From Oerskovia douganii (GTDB lineage: Bacteria > Actinomycetota > Actinomycetes > Actinomycetales > Cellulomonadaceae): DNA of 64,000 nucleotides. A program made the position numbers and the translations under genes. The notes beneath the pieces are model-generated. The model saw only the letters and a program-made list of their open reading frames with translations. It made no database searches and had not been told where the DNA came from. This document shows, piece after piece, positions 46,575 to 55,107 of the stretch. Positions within the stretch are counted from its first letter, which is position 1. Every line of letters starts with the position of its first letter. The stretch is from assembly GCF_015142735.1 (NCBI RefSeq), contig NZ_JACSPN010000003.1, positions 93,727 to 157,726 on the forward strand, read 5' to 3'.

Positions 46575-46844
46575 CGTCGTGCTCCTCGCAGTCGTCCTGC
46601 GGGCCGGCCCGGCTGCGCTCGCCGTCCCCGACCCTCCTGGTCTCTGGCCGCGAGCATGCCAGCGGCCACTGACACGCCCGGGCGGTCGCCCGGAGGGTCT
46701 CCGGACGACCCGACCGCGCCCTGACCGCCCCCCGACCGTGCCCCCTCGGTGGCAGCGGGGACCGGGCCGGGTCCGTCGGCGGCCCGGGTGGACGCCGGGG
46801 GTCCATCCGGCGGCACGCGCGGGCGGACCCCACCCCGGGGCCGG
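46575..46844. other. exonuclease-guaB3 intergenic region
   Basis: About 270 nt between divergent genes, rich in Pro/Arg/Gly-like GC sequence in all frames. Apart from the exonuclease ribosome binding site and the guaB3 promoter at its right end, I see nothing in it. Confidence 0.5.
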
Positions 46845-46856
46845 TATCCTCGTCGG
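46845..46856 (+). promoter_or_regulatory. leaderless promoter of guaB3
   Basis: TATCCT (46845-46850) lies 6 nt before GTG 46857. Confidence 0.6.
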
Positions 46857-47981
46857 GTGAGCAACGAGATCGAGATCGGTCGTGGCAAGCGCGGACGGCG
46901 CGCCTTCTCCTTCGACGACATCGCCGTGGTCCCCTCCCGGCGTACGCGTGACCCGGAGGACGTGTCGGTGGGGTGGCAGATCGACGCCTACCACTTCGAC
47001 CTGCCGATCCTGGCGGCCCCCATGGACTCCGTGATGAGCCCGGCGACGGCGGTGGCCCTGGGCAACGCGGGCGGCCTGGGGGTCCTCGACCTCGAGGGCC
47101 TGTGGACGCGCTACGCGGACCCGGAGCCGATCCTCGCGGAGATCGCGACGCTCGACTCCGCGAGCGCGACGCGCCGCATGCAGGAGGTGTACGCCGAGCC
47201 CGTCAAGGCCGAGCTGATCACCCAGCGCCTCAAGGAGGTCCGGGAGTCCGGCGTCACGGTCGCGGGCGCCCTGTCGCCGCAGCGCACCCAGGAGTTCTAC
47301 AAGACGGTCGTCGACGCCGGGGTGGACCTGTTCGTCATCCGCGGCACCACGGTCTCCGCGGAGCACGTGTCGGGCAACGCCGAGCCGCTCAACCTCAAGC
47401 GCTTCATCTACGAGCTCGACGTCCCCGTGATCGTCGGCGGCGCCTCGACCTACACCGCGGCGCTGCACCTCATGCGCACGGGGGCGGCCGGTGTGCTCGT
47501 CGGGTTCGGTGGCGGCGCGGCGCACACGACGCGCGTGAGCCTCGGCATCCACGCGCCCATGGCGACCGCGGTCGCGGACGTGGCCGCTGCGCGTCGCGAC
47601 TACCTGGACGAGTCGGGCGGCCGGTACGTGCACGTCATCGCCGACGGCGGCGTCGGGCGGTCGGGCGACCTGGTCAAGGCGGTCGCGTGCGGTGCGGACG
47701 CCGTGATGCTCGGTGCCGCGCTCGCGCGTGCGACCGAGGCGCCGGGCAAGGGCTGGCACTGGGGCTCCGAGGCGCACCACCCGCAGCTGCCGCGCGGCGA
47801 GCGCGTGAGCGTCGGGACGGCGGGCACGCTCGACGAGATCCTGTTCGGCCCGGGCCGTCAGGCCGACGGTACGCTCAACCTCGTGGGCGCGCTCAAGCGC
47901 GCCATGGCGACGACGGGCTACTCCGACCTCAAGGAGTTCCAGCGCGTCGAGGTCGTCGTCTCGCCGTACCAGCCGCGCTGA
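46857..47981 (+). CDS. guaB3: GuaB3-family IMP dehydrogenase-like protein
   Basis: The 374-aa TIM barrel belongs to the actinobacterial GuaB3 family. It opens VSNEIEIGRGKRGRRAFSFD and has LAAPMDSVMSPATAVALGNA, VIRGTTVSAEHVSG and HVIADGGVGRSGDLVKAVAC, but no CBS insertion. The loop that in GuaB holds the catalytic Cys reads VGFGGGAAHTTRVSLGI, so that Cys is absent and classical IMP oxidation is doubtful. The start at GTG 46857 is leaderless. It overlaps the GNAT gene (TGATG). Confidence 0.92.
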   Translation: MSNEIEIGRGKRGRRAFSFDDIAVVPSRRTRDPEDVSVGWQIDAYHFDLPILAAPMDSVMSPATAVALGNAGGLGVLDLEGLWTRYADPEPILAEIATLDSASATRRMQEVYAEPVKAELITQRLKEVRESGVTVAGALSPQRTQEFYKTVVDAGVDLFVIRGTTVSAEHVSGNAEPLNLKRFIYELDVPVIVGGASTYTAALHLMRTGAAGVLVGFGGGAAHTTRVSLGIHAPMATAVADVAAARRDYLDESGGRYVHVIADGGVGRSGDLVKAVACGADAVMLGAALARATEAPGKGWHWGSEAHHPQLPRGERVSVGTAGTLDEILFGPGRQADGTLNLVGALKRAMATTGYSDLKEFQRVEVVVSPYQPR

Positions 47982-48550
47982 TGGCTCCGGGGCGCATCCG
48001 TGACGGGGTCGGTCTGACGAACGCCCTCGCCGCGGGCGCGCCCGCGGCGCCCGCCGGGGACGCGGACGGTCCGCTGGTCGGGCCGTTGCGCGTCGGTGGC
48101 GTCGACTTCCGCGAGGTCGCTGACGACGACGTCGAGCAGGTCGTCGCGCTGTGGGACGCCTGCGGTCTGGTGCGCCCCTGGAACGACGCGCTGCGGGACG
48201 TGGCGGACGCGCGGAGCAACCCGACCTCGACGGTCCTCGTCGCGCACGGCGGGGGGGCCGAGGACGCGGACCCCGGGTCCGCGGTCGGCCCCGGGGCCGT
48301 GGTCGCGACCGTCCTGGCGGGCTTCGACGGGCACCGCGGCTGGATCTATTACCTCGCGGTCACGCCTGCCCTGCAGGGGACGGGCCTCGGCAGGGACGCG
48401 GTCGTGGCCGCGGAGGCATGGCTCGCGACGCAGGGGGTCCGCAAGGTGCGCCTCATGGTGCGCTCGACCAACACGCAGGTCCTCGGGTTCTACGAGCGGC
48501 TCGGGTACACCGACGCCGAGTGCACGGTCCTGGGGCGCGACCTCCCCTGA
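47981..48550 (+). CDS. GNAT acetyltransferase, YpeA-like
   Basis: The 189-aa product resembles E. coli YpeA: VVALWDACGLVRPWNDALRD matches its VxLWxxCxLxRPWND, followed by GFDGHRGWIYYLAVTPALQG with the acetyl-CoA loop QGTGLG, and VLGFYERLGYTDAECTVLGR. An N-terminal addition of about 40 residues is present. The acetylated substrate is unknown. It starts on the guaB3 stop codon and is probably co-translated with it. Confidence 0.85.
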   Translation: MAPGRIRDGVGLTNALAAGAPAAPAGDADGPLVGPLRVGGVDFREVADDDVEQVVALWDACGLVRPWNDALRDVADARSNPTSTVLVAHGGGAEDADPGSAVGPGAVVATVLAGFDGHRGWIYYLAVTPALQGTGLGRDAVVAAEAWLATQGVRKVRLMVRSTNTQVLGFYERLGYTDAECTVLGRDLP

Positions 48551-48570
48551 GACGCCGAGGGGGCCGTGCG

Positions 48571-49332
48571 TCAGATGGTCGACCAGCCGCCGTCCGACAT
48601 GAGGAGCGCGCCGTTCACGTTGGCCGAGTCCTCGGACAGCAGCCACGTGATCGAGGCCGCGAGCTGCTCGGCGGTCGCGGGGGCGGGGACGGTCGCCTGC
48701 ATGATCGGGCCGAGGCGCTTGGCGCCGAGCTCCGAGCGGAACGGGGCCTCGATGTTGGTGGCGACGGCGCCGGGGGCGACCGCGTTGACGCGCACGCCCG
48801 CCGGGCCGTAGAAGAGCGCGGTGCTCTTGGTGAGCCCCACGACCGCGTGCTTGGAGGTCGCGTAGGGCGTGCCGGAGGCGCCGGCGCGGATGCTGGCCTC
48901 GCTCGCGACGTTGACGATCCGGCCGTGGCCGGCCTCGACCATCGCGGGCAGGACGGCGCGCATGAGCTTCATGGGGGCCGTCACGTTGATCCGCATGACG
49001 CGCTCCCACAGGGCGTCGTCGATCTCGGCCGTGGGGACGAACGAGTCCATGATCCCGGCGTTGTTGACGAGGCCGGTGATGCGGCCCTCGCCGGCCTCGA
49101 CGATGCGGGCGATCACGGCGTCGTCGGACACGTCGCCGACGACGGTCGTCAGCGGGGCGTCGCCGACCTCGGTGGCGAGCGCGTCGAGCCGGTCGCCGTC
49201 GAGGTCGCTCGCGATGACGCGGGCGCCCTCGGCGAGCAGCCGGGTCGCGGTCGCCTTGCCGATGCCGGAGCCTGCGCCGGTGACGACGACGGTGGCGCCG
49301 GAGAAGCGGTTCGGGATGGTCGACGTGGTCAT
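48571..49332 (-). CDS. short-chain dehydrogenase/reductase
   Basis: This classical SDR of 253 aa has the cofactor loop VVVTGAGSGIGKATATRLL (TGxxxGIG near residue 15), LVNNAGIMDSF, Ser in NVASEASIRAG, the YxxxK pair in GTPYATSKHAVVGL and a C-terminal MSDGGWSTI. ATG 49332 is preceded by GGAAGGA. The substrate is unknown. It is divergent from a TetR gene with a palindrome between them, so it is a likely target of that repressor. Confidence 0.87.
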   Translation of the reverse strand: MTTSTIPNRFSGATVVVTGAGSGIGKATATRLLAEGARVIASDLDGDRLDALATEVGDAPLTTVVGDVSDDAVIARIVEAGEGRITGLVNNAGIMDSFVPTAEIDDALWERVMRINVTAPMKLMRAVLPAMVEAGHGRIVNVASEASIRAGASGTPYATSKHAVVGLTKSTALFYGPAGVRVNAVAPGAVATNIEAPFRSELGAKRLGPIMQATVPAPATAEQLAASITWLLSEDSANVNGALLMSDGGWSTI

Positions 49333-49397
49333 GGTGGGTCCTTCCGCCGGGTGGGGGTGCCTGGATGTGGCTCCTGCTACCTTTCTAGCACCGAGTG

Positions 49398-49409
49398 CCA
49401 TAAATATGG
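49398..49409. promoter_or_regulatory. inverted repeat between SDR and TetR genes
   Basis: CCATA-AA-TATGG forms a small palindrome in this unusually AT-rich spot. TATGGT at 49405-49410 may be the -10 of the TetR gene. It is a candidate TetR operator. Confidence 0.5.
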
Positions 49410-49424
49410 TGGACAGGAGATGTG

Positions 49425-50039
49425 ATGTCGCAGACACCAGCGCGCCGGGGGCGTCCGGTCACGGTCGACCGCGTCGAGGTCGCCGCCACGGCCCTGCGCC
49501 TGTTCACCGAGCACGGGTTCGGGAACGTCACGATGGACGACGTCGCGAGCGCGTGCGGGGTCGCCCGGCGGACCCTCTTCCGGCTCTTCCCGTCCAAGGC
49601 CGCGATGGTCTGGGGCGGCTCGGGCGAGGCGCGCGACACGATCGCCGACGCCCTCGCGGCCGCCGGGCACGTGGACCTGCCCGAGGCCTTCGACGTGGTC
49701 CGCTCGGCGTTCGTCGCCTCGTCGACGTTCCCGGCCCCGGCGCTCGAGGTCACGCGCCAGCGCCTCCGGCTCATCGCGGCCGACGACGAGCTGCTCGCGT
49801 GGGGCACCGCACGCATCGGGACCTCGACAGCGCTCGTCGAGGCGTTCCTGACCCGTGCCCAGGGGACGGCGCGCCCCTCGCTGCACGTCCGGTCGTTCGC
49901 CGCGGCGTGCTCCGCGGCGAACTTCGCCGCACTCGTCTGGTGGGCCCAGGAAGCGCCCGACGACGACCCGGCCGGGGTCGTGGACGACGCGCTCTCGGCC
50001 CTGGTCGACGGCGCCCGGACCTGGGCCGTCCCCGGCTGA
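49425..50039 (+). CDS. TetR-family transcriptional regulator
   Basis: The 204-aa product has an N-terminal TetR HTH (VEVAATALRLFTEHGFGNVT, then MDDVASACGVARRTLFRLFP at about residues 20-58), followed by a helical ligand-binding domain. The ARRTLFRLFPSK recognition helix is typical of actinobacterial TetR regulators. CAGGAG at 49414-49419 precedes ATG 49425. It probably controls itself and the divergent SDR gene; the ligand is unknown. Confidence 0.87.
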   Translation: MSQTPARRGRPVTVDRVEVAATALRLFTEHGFGNVTMDDVASACGVARRTLFRLFPSKAAMVWGGSGEARDTIADALAAAGHVDLPEAFDVVRSAFVASSTFPAPALEVTRQRLRLIAADDELLAWGTARIGTSTALVEAFLTRAQGTARPSLHVRSFAAACSAANFAALVWWAQEAPDDDPAGVVDDALSALVDGARTWAVPG

Positions 50040-50183
50040 GGCCGCGGGGTCGCTGCCGGCCGGCGGCAGGTCCCGACGGCGCCGCCACCCCTGCCTGCCT
50101 GCGCGAGCGCCCGCCCCGGTGCACCGACGGGACCTTCCCAGGGGGATTGTGTGAAGGATGTTCTGCCCGGGGGTACCGCCGCG

Positions 50184-50196
50184 TAACCTGTCACGC
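50184..50196 (+). promoter_or_regulatory. leaderless promoter of the aldehyde dehydrogenase gene
   Basis: TAACCT (50184-50189) lies 7 nt before ATG 50197. Confidence 0.6.
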
Positions 50197-51834
50197 ATGG
50201 CAAGCGAAGCAACGGACGGCAGCCAGGGCGGCAGCGCCGCCATCGACGGCCTTCTCGACCCGGAGCACCCCTCCGCGACCTACGTCCTGGAGCCCGACGT
50301 CGTCGCTCCCCTCGTGGCCCGTGTCGTCACCTCCCACGCCGCGGGCGAGCACCGTTCGCTCCTGCCGTTCACGGGAGCGCCGCTCGCGGCGCTGCCGCTG
50401 TCCTCGGTCGAGGACGTCCGGTCGGCGGTCGAGCGCGCGCGCCGGGCGCAGCGCTCGTGGGCGCACACCACGGTCGCGGAGCGCTCCGCGGTGCTCCTGC
50501 GGTTCCACGACCTGGTCCTGGAACGGCAGGCCGAGGTCCTGGACCTGCTGCAGATGGAGACCGGCAAGTCGCGTCGCAGCGCGTTCGAGGAGGTCGGCGA
50601 CGTCGCGCAGGTCACGCGGCACTACGGCGTGCGGGCCGCGCACTACCTGGCCGAGCGCCGCGTCCCGGGCATGCTCCCGGTCCTGACCCGGGCGAGCGTG
50701 CACCGCCGCCCGGTCGGCGTGGTCGGTGTGATCGCGCCCTGGAACTACCCGCTGACCCTGGTGCTCGCGGAGGCCCTGCCCGCCCTCGTCGCGGGCAACG
50801 GCGTGGTCGCCAAGCCGGACCCGCAGACCACCCTGACCGCGCTCTGGGCGGCCGAGCTCCTGGAGGAGGCGGGCCTGCCCGGGGACCTGTTCCTGGTCGT
50901 GGCGGGTGGCGGGGAGATCGGGTCGGCACTGACCGGGCTCGTCGACCACATCGCGTTCACCGGCTCGACCGCGACGGGCCGCAAGGTCGCCGCGCAGGCG
51001 GGGGAGCGGCTCATCGGGACCACGCTCGAGCTGGGCGGGAAGAACCCGCTGTACGTCGCGGCCGACGCCCACGTGCCGTCGGCGGCCCAGGGCGCGGTGC
51101 GTGCGTGCTTCTCCAACAGCGGCCAGCTCTGCGTGTCGGTCGAGCGCCTGATCCTGCACGAGGACATCGCCGAGGAGTTCCTCGACGCGTTCGTGCCCCT
51201 CGTGCGCGAGCTGCGGCTCGGCACCGCGCTCGACTACTCGGTGGACATGGGGTCCCTCACGTCGCAGGCGCAGCTCGACCGGGTGGTCGCACACGTGGAC
51301 GACGCGCTGTCCCAGGGCGCCAGGGTGCTCGCGGGTGGTGTGCACCGGGCGGACATCGGCCCGTTCTTCTACGCGCCCACGGTCCTCGACCACGTGCCGC
51401 CCACCGCGGTGTGCGCACGGGAGGAGACGTTCGGTCCGGTCGTGACCGTGACCCGGGTACCGGACGACGCGGCGGCGATCCGCGCCATGAACGACTCCGA
51501 GTACGGGCTCAGCGCGAGCATCTGGACGCAGGACACGGCCCGGGGACGTCGCCTCGCGGCGCAGGTCGAGGCCGGCGCGGTCAACGTCAACGACGGGTAC
51601 GCCTCGGCGTTCGGGTCGGTCGCCGCCCCGATGGGCGGGTTCAAGTCCTCGGGGCAGGGTCGTCGTCACGGGCGCGAGGGGATCGAGGCGCTCACCGAGG
51701 CCCAGACCGTCGTGGTCCAGCGCGGGGTCTCGCACGGTCTGAGCTTCGACACGCTCTACGCGCAGCCCGCCGACCGGGCCAGCCGCCTGCTCACGACGGC
51801 CTTCGGGATCATGAAGCGGCTGCGCCTGCCGTAG
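50197..51834 (+). CDS. aldehyde dehydrogenase, succinic semialdehyde dehydrogenase-type
   Basis: The 545-aa product is an NAD(P)-dependent aldehyde dehydrogenase most like actinobacterial GabD2-type enzymes. Visible parts are VIAPWNYPLTLVLAEALPAL, AFTGSTATGRKVAAQAGERL, the catalytic Glu in LELGGKNPLYVAAD and the catalytic Cys at residue 312 in SNSGQLCVSVERL. A 40-residue N-terminal stretch and a C-terminal MKRLRLP tail flank the domain. No GABA-shunt partner is nearby, so the substrate is a family inference. Confidence 0.85.
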   Translation: MASEATDGSQGGSAAIDGLLDPEHPSATYVLEPDVVAPLVARVVTSHAAGEHRSLLPFTGAPLAALPLSSVEDVRSAVERARRAQRSWAHTTVAERSAVLLRFHDLVLERQAEVLDLLQMETGKSRRSAFEEVGDVAQVTRHYGVRAAHYLAERRVPGMLPVLTRASVHRRPVGVVGVIAPWNYPLTLVLAEALPALVAGNGVVAKPDPQTTLTALWAAELLEEAGLPGDLFLVVAGGGEIGSALTGLVDHIAFTGSTATGRKVAAQAGERLIGTTLELGGKNPLYVAADAHVPSAAQGAVRACFSNSGQLCVSVERLILHEDIAEEFLDAFVPLVRELRLGTALDYSVDMGSLTSQAQLDRVVAHVDDALSQGARVLAGGVHRADIGPFFYAPTVLDHVPPTAVCAREETFGPVVTVTRVPDDAAAIRAMNDSEYGLSASIWTQDTARGRRLAAQVEAGAVNVNDGYASAFGSVAAPMGGFKSSGQGRRHGREGIEALTEAQTVVVQRGVSHGLSFDTLYAQPADRASRLLTTAFGIMKRLRLP

Positions 51835-51855
51835 CGGGTGCGAGCCCGTGCCACC

Positions 51856-52659
51856 TCACGGGGCGAGCGACTCCAAGAGGTCCGTCACGGCGGACTCGGT
51901 CGCACCGAGGTGCACGGGCTCGCGACCGGACAGGGCGTCCCAGGCGGCCTTGAGCGAGGCCGGGACCTCACGGACCCGGTACGTCACGGCCTTGGCGGGC
52001 TCGACGCTCTGCGCCGACACCCCGACCCCCACGGCGTCGATCCCGGCCTGTGCGCACGAGAACAGCGCCCGGGGCAGGTGGTAGTCCTGCGTGAGGACCA
52101 CGGCGTCGGTGACCCCGAAGACCTGACGGGCCCGGACGCACGTGTCGTGGGTGTCGAAGCCCGCGAAGTCGCGGACCACGCGCTCGGCCGGTACGCCGTG
52201 CGCGACGAGCCAGTCGAGCATGGCGGTCGGCTCGTCGTAGTCCTCGCGCGAGTTGTCGCCGCTCACCAGGATCACCTCGACCGTCCCGCGCTCGTACAGC
52301 TCACGGGCGGCGTCGAGGCGCCGCGTCAGGTAGGTGGACGGCGTCCCGTCGGGGCGCAGACCCGCCCCGAGGACCAGGGCGACCGGTCGCGCGGGGACGT
52401 CCTCGACGCCCGGGTGCACGCGGAGCCGTCCGCCGACCTGGACCCAGGCGAGCGGTGCCACGAGGACGAGGACGAGCGCGACCGCGCCGACGAGCAGCGT
52501 CCGGCGCCGTCCGCCCCGACCGGCGCGGGCCCGCCGCCGGCCAGCTGGTCGGCCTGCGGGCGGCGTGACCGCCTGGTCCCCGACGGACGTCGCGCTCGGC
52601 CGGCCCGTCCCGTCGACGGGCTCCGGGGGAGTGGCCCGGCTGATCCCCTGCTCGCTCAT
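51856..52659 (-). CDS. DUF218 (YdcF/SanA) domain membrane-anchored protein
   Basis: The 267-aa protein has a Pro/Arg-rich cytosolic N-terminus (about 60 residues), one membrane helix (LLVGAVALVLVLVAPLAWVQ), and an extracytoplasmic DUF218 domain (ALVLGAGLRPDGTPSTYLTR, ILVSGDNSREDYDEPTAMLD, DYHLPRALFSCAQAGIDAVG). SanA-type proteins influence envelope integrity and vancomycin sensitivity in E. coli; the exact activity is unknown. The TAG stop of the upstream HD gene forms part of its -10 element. Confidence 0.85.
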   Translation of the reverse strand: MSEQGISRATPPEPVDGTGRPSATSVGDQAVTPPAGRPAGRRRARAGRGGRRRTLLVGAVALVLVLVAPLAWVQVGGRLRVHPGVEDVPARPVALVLGAGLRPDGTPSTYLTRRLDAARELYERGTVEVILVSGDNSREDYDEPTAMLDWLVAHGVPAERVVRDFAGFDTHDTCVRARQVFGVTDAVVLTQDYHLPRALFSCAQAGIDAVGVGVSAQSVEPAKAVTYRVREVPASLKAAWDALSGREPVHLGATESAVTDLLESLAP

Positions 52660-52672
52660 GCGCGTGAGCCTA
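52660..52672 (-). promoter_or_regulatory. leaderless promoter of the DUF218 gene overlapping the HD gene stop
   Basis: On the minus strand TAGGCT (plus 52667-52672) begins with the TAG stop codon of the DUF4031-HD gene and lies 7 nt before ATG 52659. Confidence 0.55.
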
Positions 52673-53680
52673 GCGGCGCGCGTGGTCCTCGGAGGCCGGG
52701 TCCGGTGCGGTGAGACCGGCGAGCTCGGCCCGCAGGTTCTCCTCGGCACGAGCCTGCCAGCGTTCGCGCCCCACAGGCGTGCGGAACAGCGAGGGGAGCG
52801 CGAGGAGCTGCTCGAGCACCGCGGCCCGCCCGGCCCGGAACTGCTCGTCGGGCACGTGCGCGTACTCGGCGCGGACCTGCCGCACGTAGCGGGCGTAGCG
52901 GTCCGGCGTGCTGCCGAGGATCGCGAGGTCGGCGTCGCACACGAGGGCGCCCGCCGCGTCGTCGGGCGCCGGGTCGTGCGTGGCCGTGAGGCGCACGAGC
53001 CGCGCGACCTCCGCGACGTCGTCGGGCGTCAGCCGCGGCCCGGAGCGCGACGGTCCCGGGGTGGGCGGCGGCGTCGGGCCCGGGACGAGCGGGGACAGCC
53101 GCGCGACCGCGAGCAGCGCCGACCCCTCCTCGTCCTGGCCCGCGACGCCCTCGTGGACCGCGTCGTGGAACCACAGGGCGAGCTGCGCGCGCAGCGACGT
53201 GCCCGACGGCGGAGCCTCGCCCGGGGAGGGCACGCCCGGCGGGCGGTCCTCCAGGACCGCGAGGGAGTCGAGCACGTGCACCAGGTGCGCGGGCCCGTGG
53301 TAGACCCGGTGCGGCTCGTGCCAGCGCTCGACGAGCTCCTCGCCCACCTCGCGCGCGCCGGGGACGCCCGGCAGCAGCGCGCCCCACCGGTCGAGGAGGG
53401 CGGCCGCCTTGGCCGCACCACGCTCGTGCGCCGGGACGCGCAGCCCCGAGGCGCGCAGGCGCCGGATCAGGTCCCGCCCCGAGACGTCCTGCGCACCCGC
53501 CGCCACGCAGTCCGCGTGGCGCTCGGACGGGACGTCGTAGTGGTCGAGGTCGAACGCGCGCCGCCCCAGCCCCAGCCGCGCGGCGAACTCGTGCAGCTCC
53601 TCGATCGAGGAGTCCGAGACGAGGTGGGACCAGAGCGTCCCGTGGGCAGGCCACGTGGGCGGGTCGATGAGAAGAGCCAC
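52670..53680 (-). CDS. DUF4031-HD domain protein
   Basis: Residues 1-85 match DUF4031 (LLIDPPTWPAHGTLWSHLVS, FDLDHYDVPSERHADCVAAG), and residues about 110-330 form an HD-type phosphohydrolase-like domain (HRVYHGPAHLVHVLDSLAVL, ALWFHDAVHEG, LVCDADLAILGS). The reaction is unknown. The 336-aa product must start at GTG 53680 because DUF4031 begins there, yet this codon and its GAGG ribosome binding site sit inside a perfect 17-bp hairpin behind ackA, suggesting that translation is restricted. Confidence 0.82.
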   Translation of the reverse strand: MALLIDPPTWPAHGTLWSHLVSDSSIEELHEFAARLGLGRRAFDLDHYDVPSERHADCVAAGAQDVSGRDLIRRLRASGLRVPAHERGAAKAAALLDRWGALLPGVPGAREVGEELVERWHEPHRVYHGPAHLVHVLDSLAVLEDRPPGVPSPGEAPPSGTSLRAQLALWFHDAVHEGVAGQDEEGSALLAVARLSPLVPGPTPPPTPGPSRSGPRLTPDDVAEVARLVRLTATHDPAPDDAAGALVCDADLAILGSTPDRYARYVRQVRAEYAHVPDEQFRAGRAAVLEQLLALPSLFRTPVGRERWQARAEENLRAELAGLTAPDPASEDHARR

Positions 53681-53710
53681 GCCTCGACCCTAGAGGGTCG
53701 AGGCGTGGCT
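53675..53710 (-). terminator. perfect hairpin after ackA enclosing the start of the HD gene
   Basis: AGCCACGCCTCGACCCT (53675-53691) and its exact inverse (53694-53710) flank a 2-nt centre. On the minus strand it follows the ackA stop by 20 nt and is followed by CTTCTC, a weak U-tract. It contains the GTG start and GAGG of the DUF4031-HD gene. Confidence 0.8.
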
Positions 53711-53730
53711 CGGGTCGTGCGGTGCTGCGG

Positions 53731-55107
53731 TCAGGACTCCGGGGTGGCCTCGGGCTCCGCGGGACCCTGCGCGTCGGGAGCGGCCTCGGGCTCGGCCGCC
53801 CCGGTGGCCGCACCCGCGGTCGGCGCCGCCGGCGGGAACGTCACGGGACGCCCGGCCTTCTCGGTCTCCTCCACGATCTCCACGCTCAGACGGGCGATCG
53901 CGAGCTCCTCCATGGTCGGCACGACCATGACGAGCGTGCTCGTCCAGTCGGGAGAGATGACGCGCGGCTCCTTGCTGCGGACCGCGTTGCGCTCGGGGTC
54001 GACCGCGATGCCGAGGCCCGCGAGGCCCTCGACGACCTGGGCGCGGACGATGTCGTCGTTCTCGCCGACACCGGCCGTGAACGCGATGACGTCGATGCGA
54101 CCCAGCACGGCCATGTACGCGCCGATGTACTTGCGCAGACGGTGGATGTACACGTCGAGCGCGAGCCTCGCGTCCTCGTCGCCCGCGGCGATGAGCTCGT
54201 GCAGCGCACGGAAGTCGTTCTCGCCCGCGAGCCCCTTGATGCCCGAGCGCTTGTTGAACAGGTCGTCGAGCTCGTCGATCGACATGTTCGCGTTGCGGGC
54301 CAGGTGGAAGATCACCGCCGGGTCGATGTCCCCGGTACGGGTCCCCATGACGAGGCCCTCGAGCGGGGTCAGCCCCATCGACGTGTCGACCGCGACACCG
54401 CCGCGCACGGCCGAGGCCGACGCGCCGTTGCCGAGGTGCAGCACGATGATGTTGAGGTCCTGCAGGCGGCGGCCCAGGACGCGCGCGACCTTGCCCGAGA
54501 CGTAGTGGTGGCTCGTGCCGTGGAAGCCGTACCGGCGCACGCCGTACTTCTTCGCGGTCTCCTTCTCCAGGGCGTACGTCGAGGCCGCCTCCGGCAGCGA
54601 CGAGAAGAACGCCGTGTCGAACACCGCGACGTGCGGGACGTCCGGCAGGAGCTCGCGGGCGACCGAGATGCCCGTGACGTTCGCCGGGTTGTGCAGCGGC
54701 GCGAGGGGGGCGAGCTCCAGGATCTGCCGCTCGACGTCGTCGTTCACCAGGACCGGGCGGGAGAACGTCGCCCCGCCGTGGACCACCCGGTGACCCACCG
54801 CGTACACGTTGGCGTCCGCGAGCCGGGGGCCGACGTCGTCGAACAGCGACAGCGCGATGCGCAGGGCCTCGGCGTGGTCGGCGACCGGCTCCTCACGGGT
54901 CGTCGTGTTCCCGGCGAACCGGTGCTTGATGACGCCGTTCGACTCGCCGATGCGCTCGATCGTGCCCGCGGCGATCGCCTCGCCACCGACCGGGTTGACG
55001 AGCTGGTACTTGAGCGAGGACGACCCCGAGTTCATCACGAGGACAGAACCGTGCGCGCCGTACGCCGAGTACGGGTTCGAGCGCTCGTGCTCCGGGAGGA
55101 CGGTCAT
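53731..55107 (-). CDS. ackA: acetate kinase
   Basis: AckA converts acetyl phosphate and ADP to acetate and ATP. The 458-aa product has VLVMNSGSSSLKYQLVNP near residue 22, the transition-state Arg in YAVGHRVVHGG, RRYGFHGTSHHYVSGK, HLGNGASASAVRGG, and FTAGVGENDDIVRAQVVEGL. An Ala/Pro/Glu-rich tail of about 40 residues at the C-terminus is extra. ATG 55107 overlaps the pta stop by 4 nt; it is the third gene of the xfp-pta-ackA unit. Confidence 0.97.
   Translation of the reverse strand: MTVLPEHERSNPYSAYGAHGSVLVMNSGSSSLKYQLVNPVGGEAIAAGTIERIGESNGVIKHRFAGNTTTREEPVADHAEALRIALSLFDDVGPRLADANVYAVGHRVVHGGATFSRPVLVNDDVERQILELAPLAPLHNPANVTGISVARELLPDVPHVAVFDTAFFSSLPEAASTYALEKETAKKYGVRRYGFHGTSHHYVSGKVARVLGRRLQDLNIIVLHLGNGASASAVRGGVAVDTSMGLTPLEGLVMGTRTGDIDPAVIFHLARNANMSIDELDDLFNKRSGIKGLAGENDFRALHELIAAGDEDARLALDVYIHRLRKYIGAYMAVLGRIDVIAFTAGVGENDDIVRAQVVEGLAGLGIAVDPERNAVRSKEPRVISPDWTSTLVMVVPTMEELAIARLSVEIVEETEKAGRPVTFPPAAPTAGAATGAAEPEAAPDAQGPAEPEATPES

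Noticed and set aside
49404-50686. Long plus-strand frame running from the SDR antisense through TetR
   Set aside because: Its residues are not domain-like, and the TetR protein in the overlapping frame has a clear HTH and ribosome binding site.
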